DNA from: Novosphingobium resinovorum
GTDB lineage: Bacteria; Pseudomonadota; Alphaproteobacteria; Sphingomonadales; Sphingomonadaceae
Reading direction: 5' to 3'
Length of the DNA: 64,000 nt
Assembly (NCBI RefSeq): GCF_027922145.1
Contig: NZ_BSFC01000013.1
Span: 1-64,000, forward strand
Made by a program: the position numbers and the translations under genes. Position 1 is the first letter of the stretch. The number at the start of each line of letters is the position of its first letter. The notes beneath the pieces are model-generated. The model saw only the letters and a list, made by a program, of their open reading frames with translations, did no database searches and was not told the origin of the DNA. Shown piece after piece: positions 39,806 to 48,753 of the stretch.

Positions 39806-40873
39806 ATGACTTTCACGCCGTCCGACGACGATATCGCCGAACCCGAAGCCCCGCCGCCGCGTCCGCTCATCAACCGGCGCAGCGTGCTGGCGGGCGGCGT
39901 GGTCGCAGCGGCCGGGGCGGCCGGGCTTTATGCCGCCGCGCGTCCATCGCCACTGCCGCGCAATGCGAAAGGGCAGCGCAAGATCACGCTGGCCTGGAAT
40001 GCCAATGCGATCTGCCTCGCCCCCGCACTGCTGGCCAAGGAACAGGGCATCTACGAGCGCTTCGGCCTCGACGTGGAGCTGATGAACTTCGCCGGGTCCA
40101 CCGACCAGCTGCTGGAGGCGATCTCCACCGGCAAGGCCGACGCCGGGGTCGGCATGATCCTGCGCTGGATCAAGCCGCTGGAGCAGGGCTTCGACGTGCG
40201 GCTGATCGCGGGCACCCACGGCGGCTGCATTCGCGTGCTCGGCTCGCGAAGGGCGGGGATCACCGATGCGGTGGAGAGCCTGCGCGGCAAGGCGATCGGC
40301 CTTTCGGAAATCACCGGCGCCGGGCGCAATGCGCTGGCGGTGCTGCTGAAGGCCAACGGCCTCGACCCGAACCGCGACGTCGAATGGAAGGCATTCCCCG
40401 CGCCGCTCCTCGCCGCCGCCGTCGAGAAGGGCGAGATCCAGGCTTTCGTCGATTCCGACCCGATCGCCTACGTGCTGCAGAAGAATTCGGGCGGCGATCT
40501 GGTGGAGGTGCTCTCCAACCTCTCGGCTCCCTGGCAGGACCGCGTGTGCTGCGTGCTCGGCGCCAGCGGCGACCTGCTGCGCCGCGACCGCGCCAGCGGC
40601 GTCGCGCTGGCGCAGGCGCTGACGACGGCGGCCTCGATCTGCTCGCAGCAGCCCGAGGCGGTGGCGCGCGCCTTCGCGCCTTATGCCAAGGCCAGCGTCG
40701 AGGATCTGGTCGCGGTGCTGAAGATGCAGACCCACGATCACCACCCTGTCGGCCGCGACCTGCACAACGAGGTCGCGCTCTATGCCGGGGAGCTGCGCGA
40801 CGTCGGAGTGATGAAGCCGACCACCGATCCGCAAAGTTTCGCCAGCCGCACCGTCGAACAGCTTTTCGCATGA
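39806..40873 (+). CDS. ABC transporter substrate-binding protein (SsuA/TauA-like)
   Basis: 355 residues from ATG 39806. The N-terminus carries a twin-arginine-type export signal (NRRSVLAGGVVAAAGAAGL, residues ~24-43), unusual but known for this class. The periplasmic fold follows: KITLAWNANAICLAPALLAKEQGIYERFGL-type opening with AKEQGIYERFGLDVELMNF, STDQLLEAISTGKADAG, LRGKAIGLSE. This matches the NMT1/SsuA family that binds sulfonates, taurine or aromatic sulfur compounds. It is followed by permease and ATPase genes at 10 bp and -7 bp. Confidence 0.85.
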   Translation: MTFTPSDDDIAEPEAPPPRPLINRRSVLAGGVVAAAGAAGLYAAARPSPLPRNAKGQRKITLAWNANAICLAPALLAKEQGIYERFGLDVELMNFAGSTDQLLEAISTGKADAGVGMILRWIKPLEQGFDVRLIAGTHGGCIRVLGSRRAGITDAVESLRGKAIGLSEITGAGRNALAVLLKANGLDPNRDVEWKAFPAPLLAAAVEKGEIQAFVDSDPIAYVLQKNSGGDLVEVLSNLSAPWQDRVCCVLGASGDLLRRDRASGVALAQALTTAASICSQQPEAVARAFAPYAKASVEDLVAVLKMQTHDHHPVGRDLHNEVALYAGELRDVGVMKPTTDPQSFASRTVEQLFA

Positions 40874-40883
40874 AGGACACGCC

Positions 40884-41903
40884 ATGAGCAGCAGCGCCCT
40901 CGCCTTATCGTCTGATCGCTTCGCCGGACGCAGTGAAGAGGTCGTCGAACCGGCTTCCCCGCGCGCTCCGGTGTGGCGAGGCGGCATTGTCGCGGCGCTG
41001 GCATGGGCCGCCGCCGCCGGGGTCACCTGGACGTGGCCGGATATCACGCCATGGTCCCGTTCGGGGCTTCTGGGTGCCGTTGAGTGCACGTTGGGTGCCG
41101 CCCTGTTCCTCCTAGCATTCGCCGGAAATCGCGGCCGACTGGCGGCCCTCCGGCCGTGGGATCGCTGGCTCGGCGCGGGTGCGGTGCTGCTTACACTGTG
41201 GCAGATTCTGACCGCAAAGACCGCAATTCTGCCGCTTCCGTTCTTCCCGCCGCCCCAGTCGATCCTCGAAGTCTACACCGACGACAGCGCCCGATTGCTC
41301 GAAAGCGCGGCCCGTTCACTGCTCCTGCTGCTGCCCGGCTATGCGATCGGCGGGGCGGTCGGTTTCGCCAACGGCGTCGCCATCGGCTGGTGGAAACAGG
41401 CGAGCTACTGGGGCCACCCGATCCTGCGTTTCGTCGGCCCGCTGCCCGCCACCGCATGGCTGCCGCTGGCGTTCTTCGTGTTCCCCGGATCGCAGAGCGC
41501 GAGCACCTTCCTGATCGCGCTGGCGACCGCCTTTCCGGTCGCGGTGCTGACGTCCTCAGGCGTCAAGGGCGTCAATGCGGCGTACTATGACATCGCCCGG
41601 ACCCTGGGCGCGAGCGAGCGGTTCCTGATCCTCAAAGTGGCGATCCCGGCCGCGCTCCCGGACGTTTTCGTTGGCCTTTTCATGGGCCTCGGCGCATCGT
41701 TCGCAGTGCTGATCGTGGCCGAGATGATGGGCGTCAAGGCCGGGCTCGGCTGGTATCTGCAGTGGGCGCAAGGGTGGGCGGCCTATGCCAACCTCTACGG
41801 CGCGCTGATCGTGATGGCGCTGTTGTTCTCCAGCCTCATCGCCCTCCTCTTCACCGTTCGCGACCGCGTGCTCGCCTGGCAGAAGGCAATCGTTCGATGG
41901 TAA
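40884..41903 (+). CDS. ABC transporter permease (SsuC-like)
   Basis: 339 residues with two N-terminal hydrophobic segments (residues ~35-85) followed by the BPD-transport core with about six helices at ~100-330. The EAA-type loop is visible as TLGASERFLILKVAIPAALPD near residue 245, where the ATPase docks. The PFFPPPQSILEVY segment before the core is typical of the SsuC/TauC family. It starts 10 bp after the binding protein and overlaps the ATPase gene by 7 bp. Together the three genes form an importer, most likely for an organosulfur compound given the neighbours. Confidence 0.87.
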   Translation: MSSSALALSSDRFAGRSEEVVEPASPRAPVWRGGIVAALAWAAAAGVTWTWPDITPWSRSGLLGAVECTLGAALFLLAFAGNRGRLAALRPWDRWLGAGAVLLTLWQILTAKTAILPLPFFPPPQSILEVYTDDSARLLESAARSLLLLLPGYAIGGAVGFANGVAIGWWKQASYWGHPILRFVGPLPATAWLPLAFFVFPGSQSASTFLIALATAFPVAVLTSSGVKGVNAAYYDIARTLGASERFLILKVAIPAALPDVFVGLFMGLGASFAVLIVAEMMGVKAGLGWYLQWAQGWAAYANLYGALIVMALLFSSLIALLFTVRDRVLAWQKAIVRW

Positions 41904-42685
41904 CTCTGGTCCATTCCCCCGCGACCACCGGCCTGTCCGTACAGGTGCGCGGCGTTCACCACGCTTTCGACACGCCCGGCGGCCCGCTGCCGGTGCTGGA
42001 CGACGTCACCCTCGACATTGAGCCGGGCGAATTCGTCGCCCTGCTCGGCCCCAGCGGCTGCGGAAAATCCACGCTTCTGCGCCTGCTGGCGGGGCTGGAG
42101 GCGCCCTCCGAGGGCAAGCTGGGCGCCGACAAGGTCCGCATCGTCGGCCCCGATCCGTCGCGGCTGCTCGTGTTCCAGGACCCGACGCTATATCCATGGC
42201 GCAGCGTGCGCGGCAATGTCGCGCTGGGCCTCGAGGCGCAGGGCGTGGACCCGCAGCAAGCCGCCGCGCGGACCGACCGGACCTTGCGCCTCGTCGGCCT
42301 CGGAGGCTTCGAGCAGGCCCTGCCGAGCGAGCTTTCCGGCGGCATGGCGCAGCGCGCGGCGCTCGCCCGCGTGCTGGTGAACGACCCGCGCCTGCTGCTG
42401 CTGGACGAGCCTTTCGGCAAGCTGGATTCGCTGACCCGCATGACCCTGCAGACCGAAATCCTGCGCCTGTGGCGCGATGCCGGGTTCACCGTGCTGCTGG
42501 TCACCCACGATGTCGAGGAAGCCCTGCTGCTGGCCCAGCGGATCGTCGTGTTCAGCCCCCGCCCCGCCCGGATCGTGCGCGAGGTGGCGGTCGAGGAGCC
42601 CTATCCCCGTCGCCGCGACAATCCAGCCCTGCAATCCTTGCGCCGGGACATTCTCGCCTCGCTCGGACACGCCCACGAGCTTTGA
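41897..42685 (+). CDS. ABC transporter ATP-binding protein (SsuB-like)
   Basis: 262 residues from ATG 41897, which overlaps the permease stop. Walker A GPSGCGKST (~residue 53), Q-loop FQDPTLYPW, signature LSGGMAQRAALAR, Walker B LLLLDEPFGKLD and H-loop VTHDVEEAL are all present. The sequence is of the SsuB/TauB group. It energises the importer encoded by the two upstream genes. It ends 21 bp before the convergent LysR gene. Confidence 0.9.
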   Translation: MVTLVHSPATTGLSVQVRGVHHAFDTPGGPLPVLDDVTLDIEPGEFVALLGPSGCGKSTLLRLLAGLEAPSEGKLGADKVRIVGPDPSRLLVFQDPTLYPWRSVRGNVALGLEAQGVDPQQAAARTDRTLRLVGLGGFEQALPSELSGGMAQRAALARVLVNDPRLLLLDEPFGKLDSLTRMTLQTEILRLWRDAGFTVLLVTHDVEEALLLAQRIVVFSPRPARIVREVAVEEPYPRRRDNPALQSLRRDILASLGHAHEL

Positions 42686-42706
42686 GAAGCCCCGGAGCCA
42701 AATGCT

Positions 42707-43609
42707 TCATGGGTGCTGCGACACGGCTTCGCCCTGCCTGACGATTTCATCGACAAGCGCGGCCGCGTGGCGGCTGAGCGCGGTAAAGTCGGCCGCACAA
42801 AGCACCAGATGGCGGCGTGCCCAACGATCCGCCAGCGGCACGATCGTCAACCCGCCGGAACGAACACGTTCGGCTGCCGCGAGCGGTAGAATGCCTATTC
42901 CGACGCCGGCTTCCACAAGCCGGGCCACGCTCTCGAAGCTGCGCAAGCGCACCCGGTAGCCAATCCTGCGGCCAAGTTTCGCGGCCTGATCCGCCAGATG
43001 CGAATGCAACGCCCCGGCGCTCAGGCCAACGAAAGGCTGGTCTAGCAGTTCGGCAAAACGCATCGACGAACTGCTCGCAAGGGGATGCTGGGATGGAAAA
43101 AGGACGACCAGCCTGTCCTCTGCGACCGTCACCGTCTCCAACCCAGCCGTATCGGCCGAGTTCGCGATCAGCCCGAATTCGGCCCTCCCTTCCGCGACGG
43201 CAGCAACGATATCTGCACTCGTACGCTCCTCGATGTCGACATCCACGTCGGGATGCGCAATCAGGAACACCCGCACGGCGGCGGGAAGCAGTTCGACAAG
43301 CGCAGCCGTATTCGAAAGCATGCGGATGTGCCCCTTGAGGCCCGATGCGAAAACGCCGAGATCACCCCGCATGCGCTCGATCTGCGCCGTCACGATGCGG
43401 GCATGCGCCAACAAAGTGCGTCCCGCAGGTGTGGGCACCACACCACGCCGGCCGCGCTCCAACAGCGAGGTTCCGAGCACGGCCTCCATGCCGCTGATCC
43501 GCGCGCTCGCCGAAGCCAGCGCCATGTGCGCAAGATTGGCGCCACCGGAGATGCTGCCTGCCTCCACTACGGCGATGAAGAGGCGAAGGTCGGTAAGGTC
43601 GAAACGCAT
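42707..43609 (-). CDS. LysR-family transcriptional regulator
   Basis: 300 residues: winged helix at ~1-62 (LTDLRLFIAVVEAGSISGGA, SARISGMEAVLGTSLLERG) and an effector domain at ~90-295 (VDIEERTSADIVAAVAEGRAEFGLIA, FVGLSAGALHSHLAD, LVEAGVGIGILPLAA). This group often sits beside TSUP permease genes. A GCCTTCG-N7-CGAAGGC palindrome starts 2 bp upstream of its start codon, and the same palindrome stands upstream of the TSUP gene, so both are likely targets. It is divergent from the methyltransferase gene. Effector unknown. Confidence 0.87.
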   Translation of the reverse strand: MRFDLTDLRLFIAVVEAGSISGGANLAHMALASASARISGMEAVLGTSLLERGRRGVVPTPAGRTLLAHARIVTAQIERMRGDLGVFASGLKGHIRMLSNTAALVELLPAAVRVFLIAHPDVDVDIEERTSADIVAAVAEGRAEFGLIANSADTAGLETVTVAEDRLVVLFPSQHPLASSSSMRFAELLDQPFVGLSAGALHSHLADQAAKLGRRIGYRVRLRSFESVARLVEAGVGIGILPLAAAERVRSGGLTIVPLADRWARRHLVLCAADFTALSRHAAALVDEIVRQGEAVSQHP

Positions 43610-43611
43610 GT

Positions 43612-43632
43612 GCCTTCGTTAACAGCGAAGGC
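43612..43632. promoter_or_regulatory. LysR-type palindrome, copy 1
   Basis: GCCTTCG-TTAACAG-CGAAGGC in the divergent gap between the LysR and methyltransferase genes. The core TTCG-N7-CGAA fits the T-N11-A rule for LysR sites. It lies almost against the LysR start codon, so binding would probably repress that gene. Confidence 0.6.
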
Positions 43633-43720
43633 TGGCATCGCATATCCCGCATTGTCGCATGCTGCGGGACGGACCACAGGTCGGGCAGCAACGTCACACA
43701 GGACAGGAAAGAGAACCACC

Positions 43721-44485
43721 ATGCAAAGCGAGCACAACGCGATCGTCGACCGGCAGTTCGGCGGACAGGCGCAGGCCTACGTCTCCAGCACCGCACACTC
43801 CAGCGGCCCTGACCTTGAGCGACTGGCGCATGTCTCGCAAGCCTGGTCGGCCGCAAAGGTCCTTGATCTCGGCTGCGGGGGCGGTCACGTCTCCTATACG
43901 ATTGCACCAAACGTCGGCGAGGTCATCGCCTGCGACCTTTCCCCGTCGATGCTCGATGCGGTGACTGGCGAAGCGCGGCGGCGCGGTATCGTCAACATTA
44001 GTACCCGGCAGGCCGCAGCGGAATCGCTGCCTTTCGCCGACGGCGAATTCGACGCCGCGGCCTGCCGCATGAGCGCGCATCACTGGCAGGACCTCGACGC
44101 CGGTTTGCGCGAAGCGCGGCGCGTTCTGAAAGCCGGGGCGCCCGCGATCTTCATCGACGTAGTTTCCCCCGGCCATCCGATGCTCGACACGCACCTGCAG
44201 GCGGTGGAACTGCTGCGCGACCGCAGCCATGTTCGCGACTACCGGATCGAGGAATGGTCGGCCGCACTGAGCCGCGCCGGGTTCGATACCCTCCGCGTTT
44301 CCACGCATTCCCTGCCGATGGAGTTCGCCGCATGGGTCGAGCGGATGAAGACCCCGGCGCCCCTCGTCACCGCGATCCGGGCGCTGCAGACCGAAGCATC
44401 GGAAGCGGTGCGCGATGCCTTCGCCATCCGGGAGGACGGCAGCTTCACCATCCGCATCGCGACTTTCGAACTGACGGCGGCATAG
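43721..44485 (+). CDS. Class I SAM-dependent methyltransferase
   Basis: 254 residues from ATG 43721 (MQSEHNAIVDRQFGGQAQAYV), with AGGAAAGAG upstream. Motif I VLDLGCGGGHVSY (~residue 47), acidic loop ACDLSPSMLD, motif for adenine contact AAAESLPFADGEFDAAACRMSAHHW and post-motif VLKAGAPAIFIDVV mark a methyltransf_11/UbiE-like fold. The acceptor is unknown; membership of the ubiquinone/menaquinone type is only a fold resemblance. It diverges from the LysR gene and converges, 18 bp away, with the TSUP permease. Confidence 0.85.
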   Translation: MQSEHNAIVDRQFGGQAQAYVSSTAHSSGPDLERLAHVSQAWSAAKVLDLGCGGGHVSYTIAPNVGEVIACDLSPSMLDAVTGEARRRGIVNISTRQAAAESLPFADGEFDAAACRMSAHHWQDLDAGLREARRVLKAGAPAIFIDVVSPGHPMLDTHLQAVELLRDRSHVRDYRIEEWSAALSRAGFDTLRVSTHSLPMEFAAWVERMKTPAPLVTAIRALQTEASEAVRDAFAIREDGSFTIRIATFELTAA

Positions 44486-44503
44486 CGCCCAGCCTCCGTG
44501 GTT

Positions 44504-45253
44504 CTAGCCGTAGGCTTTCACGAAAAACGCGGCAGTCACGCAGACCGCCAGGATCAGCGTCAAGGCCCGCACGACGCCGGAAGGCAGACGAACCCCCAGC
44601 AACGCGCCCAGATAGCCGCCTGCCGCCGCGGCTGGGGCGAGGATCAGAACCTCGCGCCAGCCAACCACGCCCATGGCTGCGAACAGCAGGACGGCAGATG
44701 TGTTCGCCGCCGTGACCAGCACGGTGCGCGGCCCTTGCAGGCGCTTGAGGTCATCGGGCGTCACAAAGCTCCAGAACGCCATCATCATGATGCCCACGGC
44801 GCCGCCGAAATAGCCGCCGTAGATGCCGAGGATGAACTGCCCGGTCAGGATCAGGCCGCGACCCGCGCCGCTCCAGCCGTGGATCGCGGACATGATGCGC
44901 CGCCCGAAGGCCAGCGCCATGGTCGCGGCGAGCAAAAGCCATGGCAGTGCCTGGAGAAACAGCGCCTGCGGCGTCACCAGCAGCAGCACCCCTCCCGCCA
45001 GCCCGCCAACGACCGATACCGCCGCCATCCAGCGCAGCGAGACGCCCGCGATCGGCCCCAGCCCGTCCCGATAGACCCAGGCACTGACCGCCCCGCCCGG
45101 ATAGAGCGCCAGGCTGCTGGAGGCATTCGCCGTCACGGGCGGCACACCCGCCGCCATCAACGCCGGCAGGGAAACGAACGAACCGCCGCCCGCCAGCGCG
45201 TTCATCGCCCCCGCCAGCAGGCCCGATCCGATGAGGAGAAAATCTGCGGTCAT
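44504..45253 (-). CDS. TSUP-family (TauE/SafE) sulfite/sulfonate exporter-like permease
   Basis: 249 residues from ATG 45253 (MTADFLLIGSG). About eight membrane helices arranged as two repeats. The family motif GAMNALAGGGSFVSLPAL occurs near residue 15 and its counterpart GIYGGYFGGAVGIMMM near residue 140. TSUP proteins move sulfite, sulfoacetate or similar organic anions, or act in sulfur balance. A perfect palindrome equal to that beside the LysR gene lies 56-76 bp upstream, indicating regulation by that LysR protein. Export of sulfite from organosulfur breakdown upstream is attractive but unproven. Confidence 0.87.
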   Translation of the reverse strand: MTADFLLIGSGLLAGAMNALAGGGSFVSLPALMAAGVPPVTANASSSLALYPGGAVSAWVYRDGLGPIAGVSLRWMAAVSVVGGLAGGVLLLVTPQALFLQALPWLLLAATMALAFGRRIMSAIHGWSGAGRGLILTGQFILGIYGGYFGGAVGIMMMAFWSFVTPDDLKRLQGPRTVLVTAANTSAVLLFAAMGVVGWREVLILAPAAAAGGYLGALLGVRLPSGVVRALTLILAVCVTAAFFVKAYG

Positions 45254-45308
45254 GGCACGGCTATGAGGATGCCGGGCGCCCCGCACAATCCGGATGATGC
45301 GAAGCCGT

Positions 45309-45329
45309 GCCTTCGTCCTGAACGAAGGC
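45309..45329. promoter_or_regulatory. LysR-type palindrome, copy 2
   Basis: GCCTTCG-TCCTGAA-CGAAGGC, same arms and 7-nt spacer as 43612-43632, upstream of the TSUP permease and downstream of the diguanylate cyclase. It could also act as the terminator hairpin of the latter, but there is no T-run and the copy beside the LysR gene favours an operator. Confidence 0.55.
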
Positions 45330-45347
45330 TAATGCGAAAAAGGGGCT

Positions 45348-47213
45348 TCAGATTGCGACAGCAGGCGAGATACCGCCGACACGGTTGCGCTGGGTGGCTA
45401 CGACGACGCGGTCGCGGCCGCCTTCCTTCGCACGAAGAAGCGCTGCGTCGGCAGTGGTGATCAATGCCTGGATCGGTCCATGATGGGGATAGACGGCCAG
45501 CCCCAGCGAGACGGTGACCTGTCCGAGAGGCTGCCCCTCCTGCGTGAGATCGAGGCCCGCCACCCGCTCGCGGATACGCTCGGCCCGCTCCAGCGCCAGT
45601 GCCTCGTCAGCCCCCGGCATCAGCATGAGGAATTCCTCGCCGCCATAGCGAAGCGCCAGATCGTCATCTCGCGCACCACCGGCGAAGACAGCCGCGACGG
45701 TGCGGATGACGAAGTCCCCGGCATCGTGACCGAAGCGGTCGTTGAGGCCCTTGAAGTGGTCGATGTCCATCATCAGGCAGGCGATCGGCGTACCTGCCGC
45801 ATCGGCGGTGGCGACCAGCCGGCGTAGGGCATCGTCCAGTTCATGCCGGTTGCGCAAACCCGTCAGCGGGTCGAACAGCGCCTTTTGGTGGAGCACGTCT
45901 CGAAGGTTCAGGTTGGCAAGCGCGAGCCCGACGGTCTCGGACATCAGTTCGATGTAGACGCCGGTGGAATCGTCCGGCCCATGGTCGGCCGCCAGGTTCT
46001 CCAGCACCAGCAGGCCGATCGTTTCGCCCTGCGCGGTCAGCGGCACGCAGATGGTCGCCCGCGCCGCAGACGGAACAACGTGGCGGCAAGGCACGTCGAG
46101 CATCTCGCCGCCGGGCGCATGGATTTGACCGCGCCGCAGCGCCCAGCAATCGTCCGGGCCGAACGCCGCGTCGGTGCCCTGCGGCCCGCGCTCCCCCACC
46201 CCTTGATCTTTGACTCCTTGATCTTTGGCCCCGCGCCACTCGGCGGCACAGACCATCAGCTTCATGCGGTTGTCCAGCGTATAGAGCCGTCCCGCCAGCG
46301 TCGGCGCGATCTTGGGGGCGAACAGGCGCACCACGGCGAAGAGGTCGGAAACGCTCTCGCACCCCTGCAAGCGCTGTGTCATGCGCGCCAGCAGGTCCCG
46401 CACGGCCCAGTCGGCATCGCGCTCGCGCTCCAGCCGCTGGCGCTCCAGCCCGTTCTCCCGGAAGATGCGGATCGCCTGCGCCATGTCGCCGATCTCGTCG
46501 ACTTGCGAGAACGCCGGGGTTTCCACGGTGTAGTCCTGGTCGGCAAGGCGGTTGACCACGTCGCTCAGCGTCATGACCGGACGCAGGATGCGTCGCTTCA
46601 GGATGAAGCCCAAAACCAGCAGGAACAGAGCGGCCGTGATCGCGACCATGGCCTCGGACACCGAGCGCAGCCGCTGCGAGGCCTGGCTCGCCTGTTCGAT
46701 CGCATTGTCCGATCGCTGGTCGAGCATGTAGCGGAAGCGGCCGATCAGGAAGCGCACACGCTCCAGTTCGCGCTCGTACTCCGGTCCGAAGACGATCGCC
46801 CGCGCAGTGGCGCTCTCGCCGCGACGGCTGGCGGCGATCGCGGCCTGCTGCTCGTCCTCCAGCGTCGTAGCCCAGCGGAGACCCTCCGCCAACGAGCGCA
46901 GTTCCTGTTCGCTGGCGCCGCCGTCCTTCAGCCTCGCGAGGCGCTGTTCAACCGAGCCGAGCGAGGCCCGCGTGCGCTCGTAGGCGATGGCATGGCTGGG
47001 GTCGTCGGTCACCGTCGCGAGGCGAGCCTGATCGGTCAGTTCGGCAAGGTCGTTCTCGACCTCGAAGGTCAACTGGTCGAACAGGTCGCGCTGACGCACC
47101 GCCGCGCGCTCGACCTTGTCGGCGCTGGAAGCCAGAACCATCGTGATGCCCGCCACGATGGTAAGGCAGACGGTCGCGCCATAGGCCCAGTTGGTGATCG
47201 TCGCAATGCGCAT
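45348..47213 (-). CDS. Membrane-bound diguanylate cyclase with HAMP and GAF domains
   Basis: 621 residues. A first membrane helix (residues ~9-29) and a second (~185-207) bracket a periplasmic helical sensor of ~155 residues. HAMP at ~208-262, GAF at ~275-430 and GGDEF at ~445-605 follow. The active-site motif is RYGGEEF, and an inhibitory RxxD site (RDDD) stands five residues before it, so product feedback should operate. It makes cyclic di-GMP from two GTP. Inside the GAF domain is a small duplicated segment (KDQGV twice). No EAL domain is present. The stimulus is unknown. Confidence 0.9.
   Translation of the reverse strand: MRIATITNWAYGATVCLTIVAGITMVLASSADKVERAAVRQRDLFDQLTFEVENDLAELTDQARLATVTDDPSHAIAYERTRASLGSVEQRLARLKDGGASEQELRSLAEGLRWATTLEDEQQAAIAASRRGESATARAIVFGPEYERELERVRFLIGRFRYMLDQRSDNAIEQASQASQRLRSVSEAMVAITAALFLLVLGFILKRRILRPVMTLSDVVNRLADQDYTVETPAFSQVDEIGDMAQAIRIFRENGLERQRLERERDADWAVRDLLARMTQRLQGCESVSDLFAVVRLFAPKIAPTLAGRLYTLDNRMKLMVCAAEWRGAKDQGVKDQGVGERGPQGTDAAFGPDDCWALRRGQIHAPGGEMLDVPCRHVVPSAARATICVPLTAQGETIGLLVLENLAADHGPDDSTGVYIELMSETVGLALANLNLRDVLHQKALFDPLTGLRNRHELDDALRRLVATADAAGTPIACLMMDIDHFKGLNDRFGHDAGDFVIRTVAAVFAGGARDDDLALRYGGEEFLMLMPGADEALALERAERIRERVAGLDLTQEGQPLGQVTVSLGLAVYPHHGPIQALITTADAALLRAKEGGRDRVVVATQRNRVGGISPAVAI
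46201..46227. repeat. 12-nt direct repeat inside the GAF domain
   Basis: CCTTGATCTTTG occurs at 46201-46212 and again at 46216-46227 (period 15), encoding KDQGV twice in frame. It is AT-richer than its surroundings, consistent with a recent slippage duplication in a surface loop. Confidence 0.7.
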
Positions 47214-47349
47214 GAACGGAAGCTAGACCATTGTGGTTACTTTTTGGTGCATCCCCCAACAAGGCGACCTCTAGCCAAATCCCGAATAGCGGGTAATCAG
47301 CGATCCGGTCTGAGCCATGTCTCGCATCACCGAAGGAAAGCGCGCAACC

Positions 47350-48753
47350 ATGCCTTACGAACTATTGATCGATGGCGCACTGATCGACGGTGCATCCAGC
47401 ATCGAGGTCGTGAACCCGGCAAGCGGCCGCGCCTTCGCGTCCGCCCCCCGCGCGGACGAGGGACAGGCGTTGCAGGCGATCGCCGCCGCGAAGCGCGCGT
47501 TTCCGGGCTGGGCCGCACTGGGGTTCGCCGAAAGAAGCCGCTGCCTCCACGAACTTGCCGATGCGATCAGGCTGCGGGTCGACGACTTCGCGCGGCTGCT
47601 CACCCAGGAACAGGGAAAGCCGCTGAAGGAGGCAAGGCAGGAGGTTCTCGGCGCCGTCGCCGCGCTGACGTACTACGCGCCGCTCACCCTCGAGCCGCGT
47701 GTCCTGCGCGAGACGCCGACGGAACGCATCATCGAGCAGCGTTATCCGCTGGGCGTGGTAGCCGCGATCACGCCGTGGAACTACCCCTTGCTGCTGCTGA
47801 TGGTGAAGCTCGCCCCGGCCCTCATCACCGGCAATACCGTTATCGCCAAGCCGGCGCCGACCACGCCGCTCACCACCTTGCTGCTGGGCGAGGTCGCCGT
47901 CGGCATTCTTCCGCCCGGCGTCTTCCAGACGCTGGTCGACCAGAACGACCTTGGCGCCCTGCTCAGCCGGCATCCCGACGTTGCGCATATCAGCTTCACC
48001 GGCTCCACGCCCACCGGCAGGAAAGTGCTGGGCAGCGCAGCCGATACGCTCAAGCGGTTCACACTGGAACTGGGCGGCAATGACGCGGCGATCATTCTCG
48101 ACGATGCGGACATCGCCAAGGTCGCACCTCGGATATTCGGCGGCGCGACCACCAATGCGGGGCAGATCTGCCTTGCCGTGAAGCGGGTCTACGTCCCCAA
48201 TTCGATGATCGATGCGCTATGCGCCGAGCTTGTCAGGCTCGCCGGAGAGGCCGTCGTCGGCGATGGGCTCGAACAGGGCACAACGATCGGGCCGATCCAG
48301 AACCGTGCCCAGTTCGAGAAGGTGCTGGGCTTCATCGAGGACGCACGAGCGCAGGGCACCATCGTCGCCGGTGGGAAAGCGCTTGCAGGCGACGGCTACT
48401 TCATCGCGCCGACCATCGTGCGCGACCTGCCCGACGATGCCCGCCTCGTGCGCGAGGAGCAGTTCGGCCCGGTGCTCCCGGTGCTGGGTTATGACGACCT
48501 GGAAGATGCGATCGGGCGGGCTAACGACAGCGAGTACGGCCTCGGCGGGACGGTGTGGACCTCTAACATCGATCGCGGCATCGCGGTCGCTTCACGCATC
48601 GAAAGCGGAACGGTGTGGGTCAACAAGCACCTGGAACTGCCCTTCGACGTGCCCTTCGGCGGCGCAAAACAGTCCGGGATCGGTCGTCAGCAGGGCATCG
48701 AGGGCATGGAGGACTTCACCCAGCCCAGGATCGTCAACGTCGCACTTGGCTGA
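47350..48753 (+). CDS. NAD(P)-dependent aldehyde dehydrogenase
   Basis: 467 residues from ATG 47350 (MPYELLIDGALIDG), preceded by AAGGAAAG; an upstream ATG at 47317 is less likely. Aldehyde dehydrogenase motifs: PWNYPLLLL near 139, the FTGSTPTGRKV coenzyme loop, catalytic Glu in LELGGND near 240, catalytic Cys in NAGQICLAVKRVY near 275 and the EEQFGPVLPV segment. Length and the KPLKEAR segment resemble the betaine aldehyde/aminobutyraldehyde group, but no specific substrate can be named. It diverges from the diguanylate cyclase and its last 20 bp overlap the convergent end of cobF. Confidence 0.88.
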   Translation: MPYELLIDGALIDGASSIEVVNPASGRAFASAPRADEGQALQAIAAAKRAFPGWAALGFAERSRCLHELADAIRLRVDDFARLLTQEQGKPLKEARQEVLGAVAALTYYAPLTLEPRVLRETPTERIIEQRYPLGVVAAITPWNYPLLLLMVKLAPALITGNTVIAKPAPTTPLTTLLLGEVAVGILPPGVFQTLVDQNDLGALLSRHPDVAHISFTGSTPTGRKVLGSAADTLKRFTLELGGNDAAIILDDADIAKVAPRIFGGATTNAGQICLAVKRVYVPNSMIDALCAELVRLAGEAVVGDGLEQGTTIGPIQNRAQFEKVLGFIEDARAQGTIVAGGKALAGDGYFIAPTIVRDLPDDARLVREEQFGPVLPVLGYDDLEDAIGRANDSEYGLGGTVWTSNIDRGIAVASRIESGTVWVNKHLELPFDVPFGGAKQSGIGRQQGIEGMEDFTQPRIVNVALG

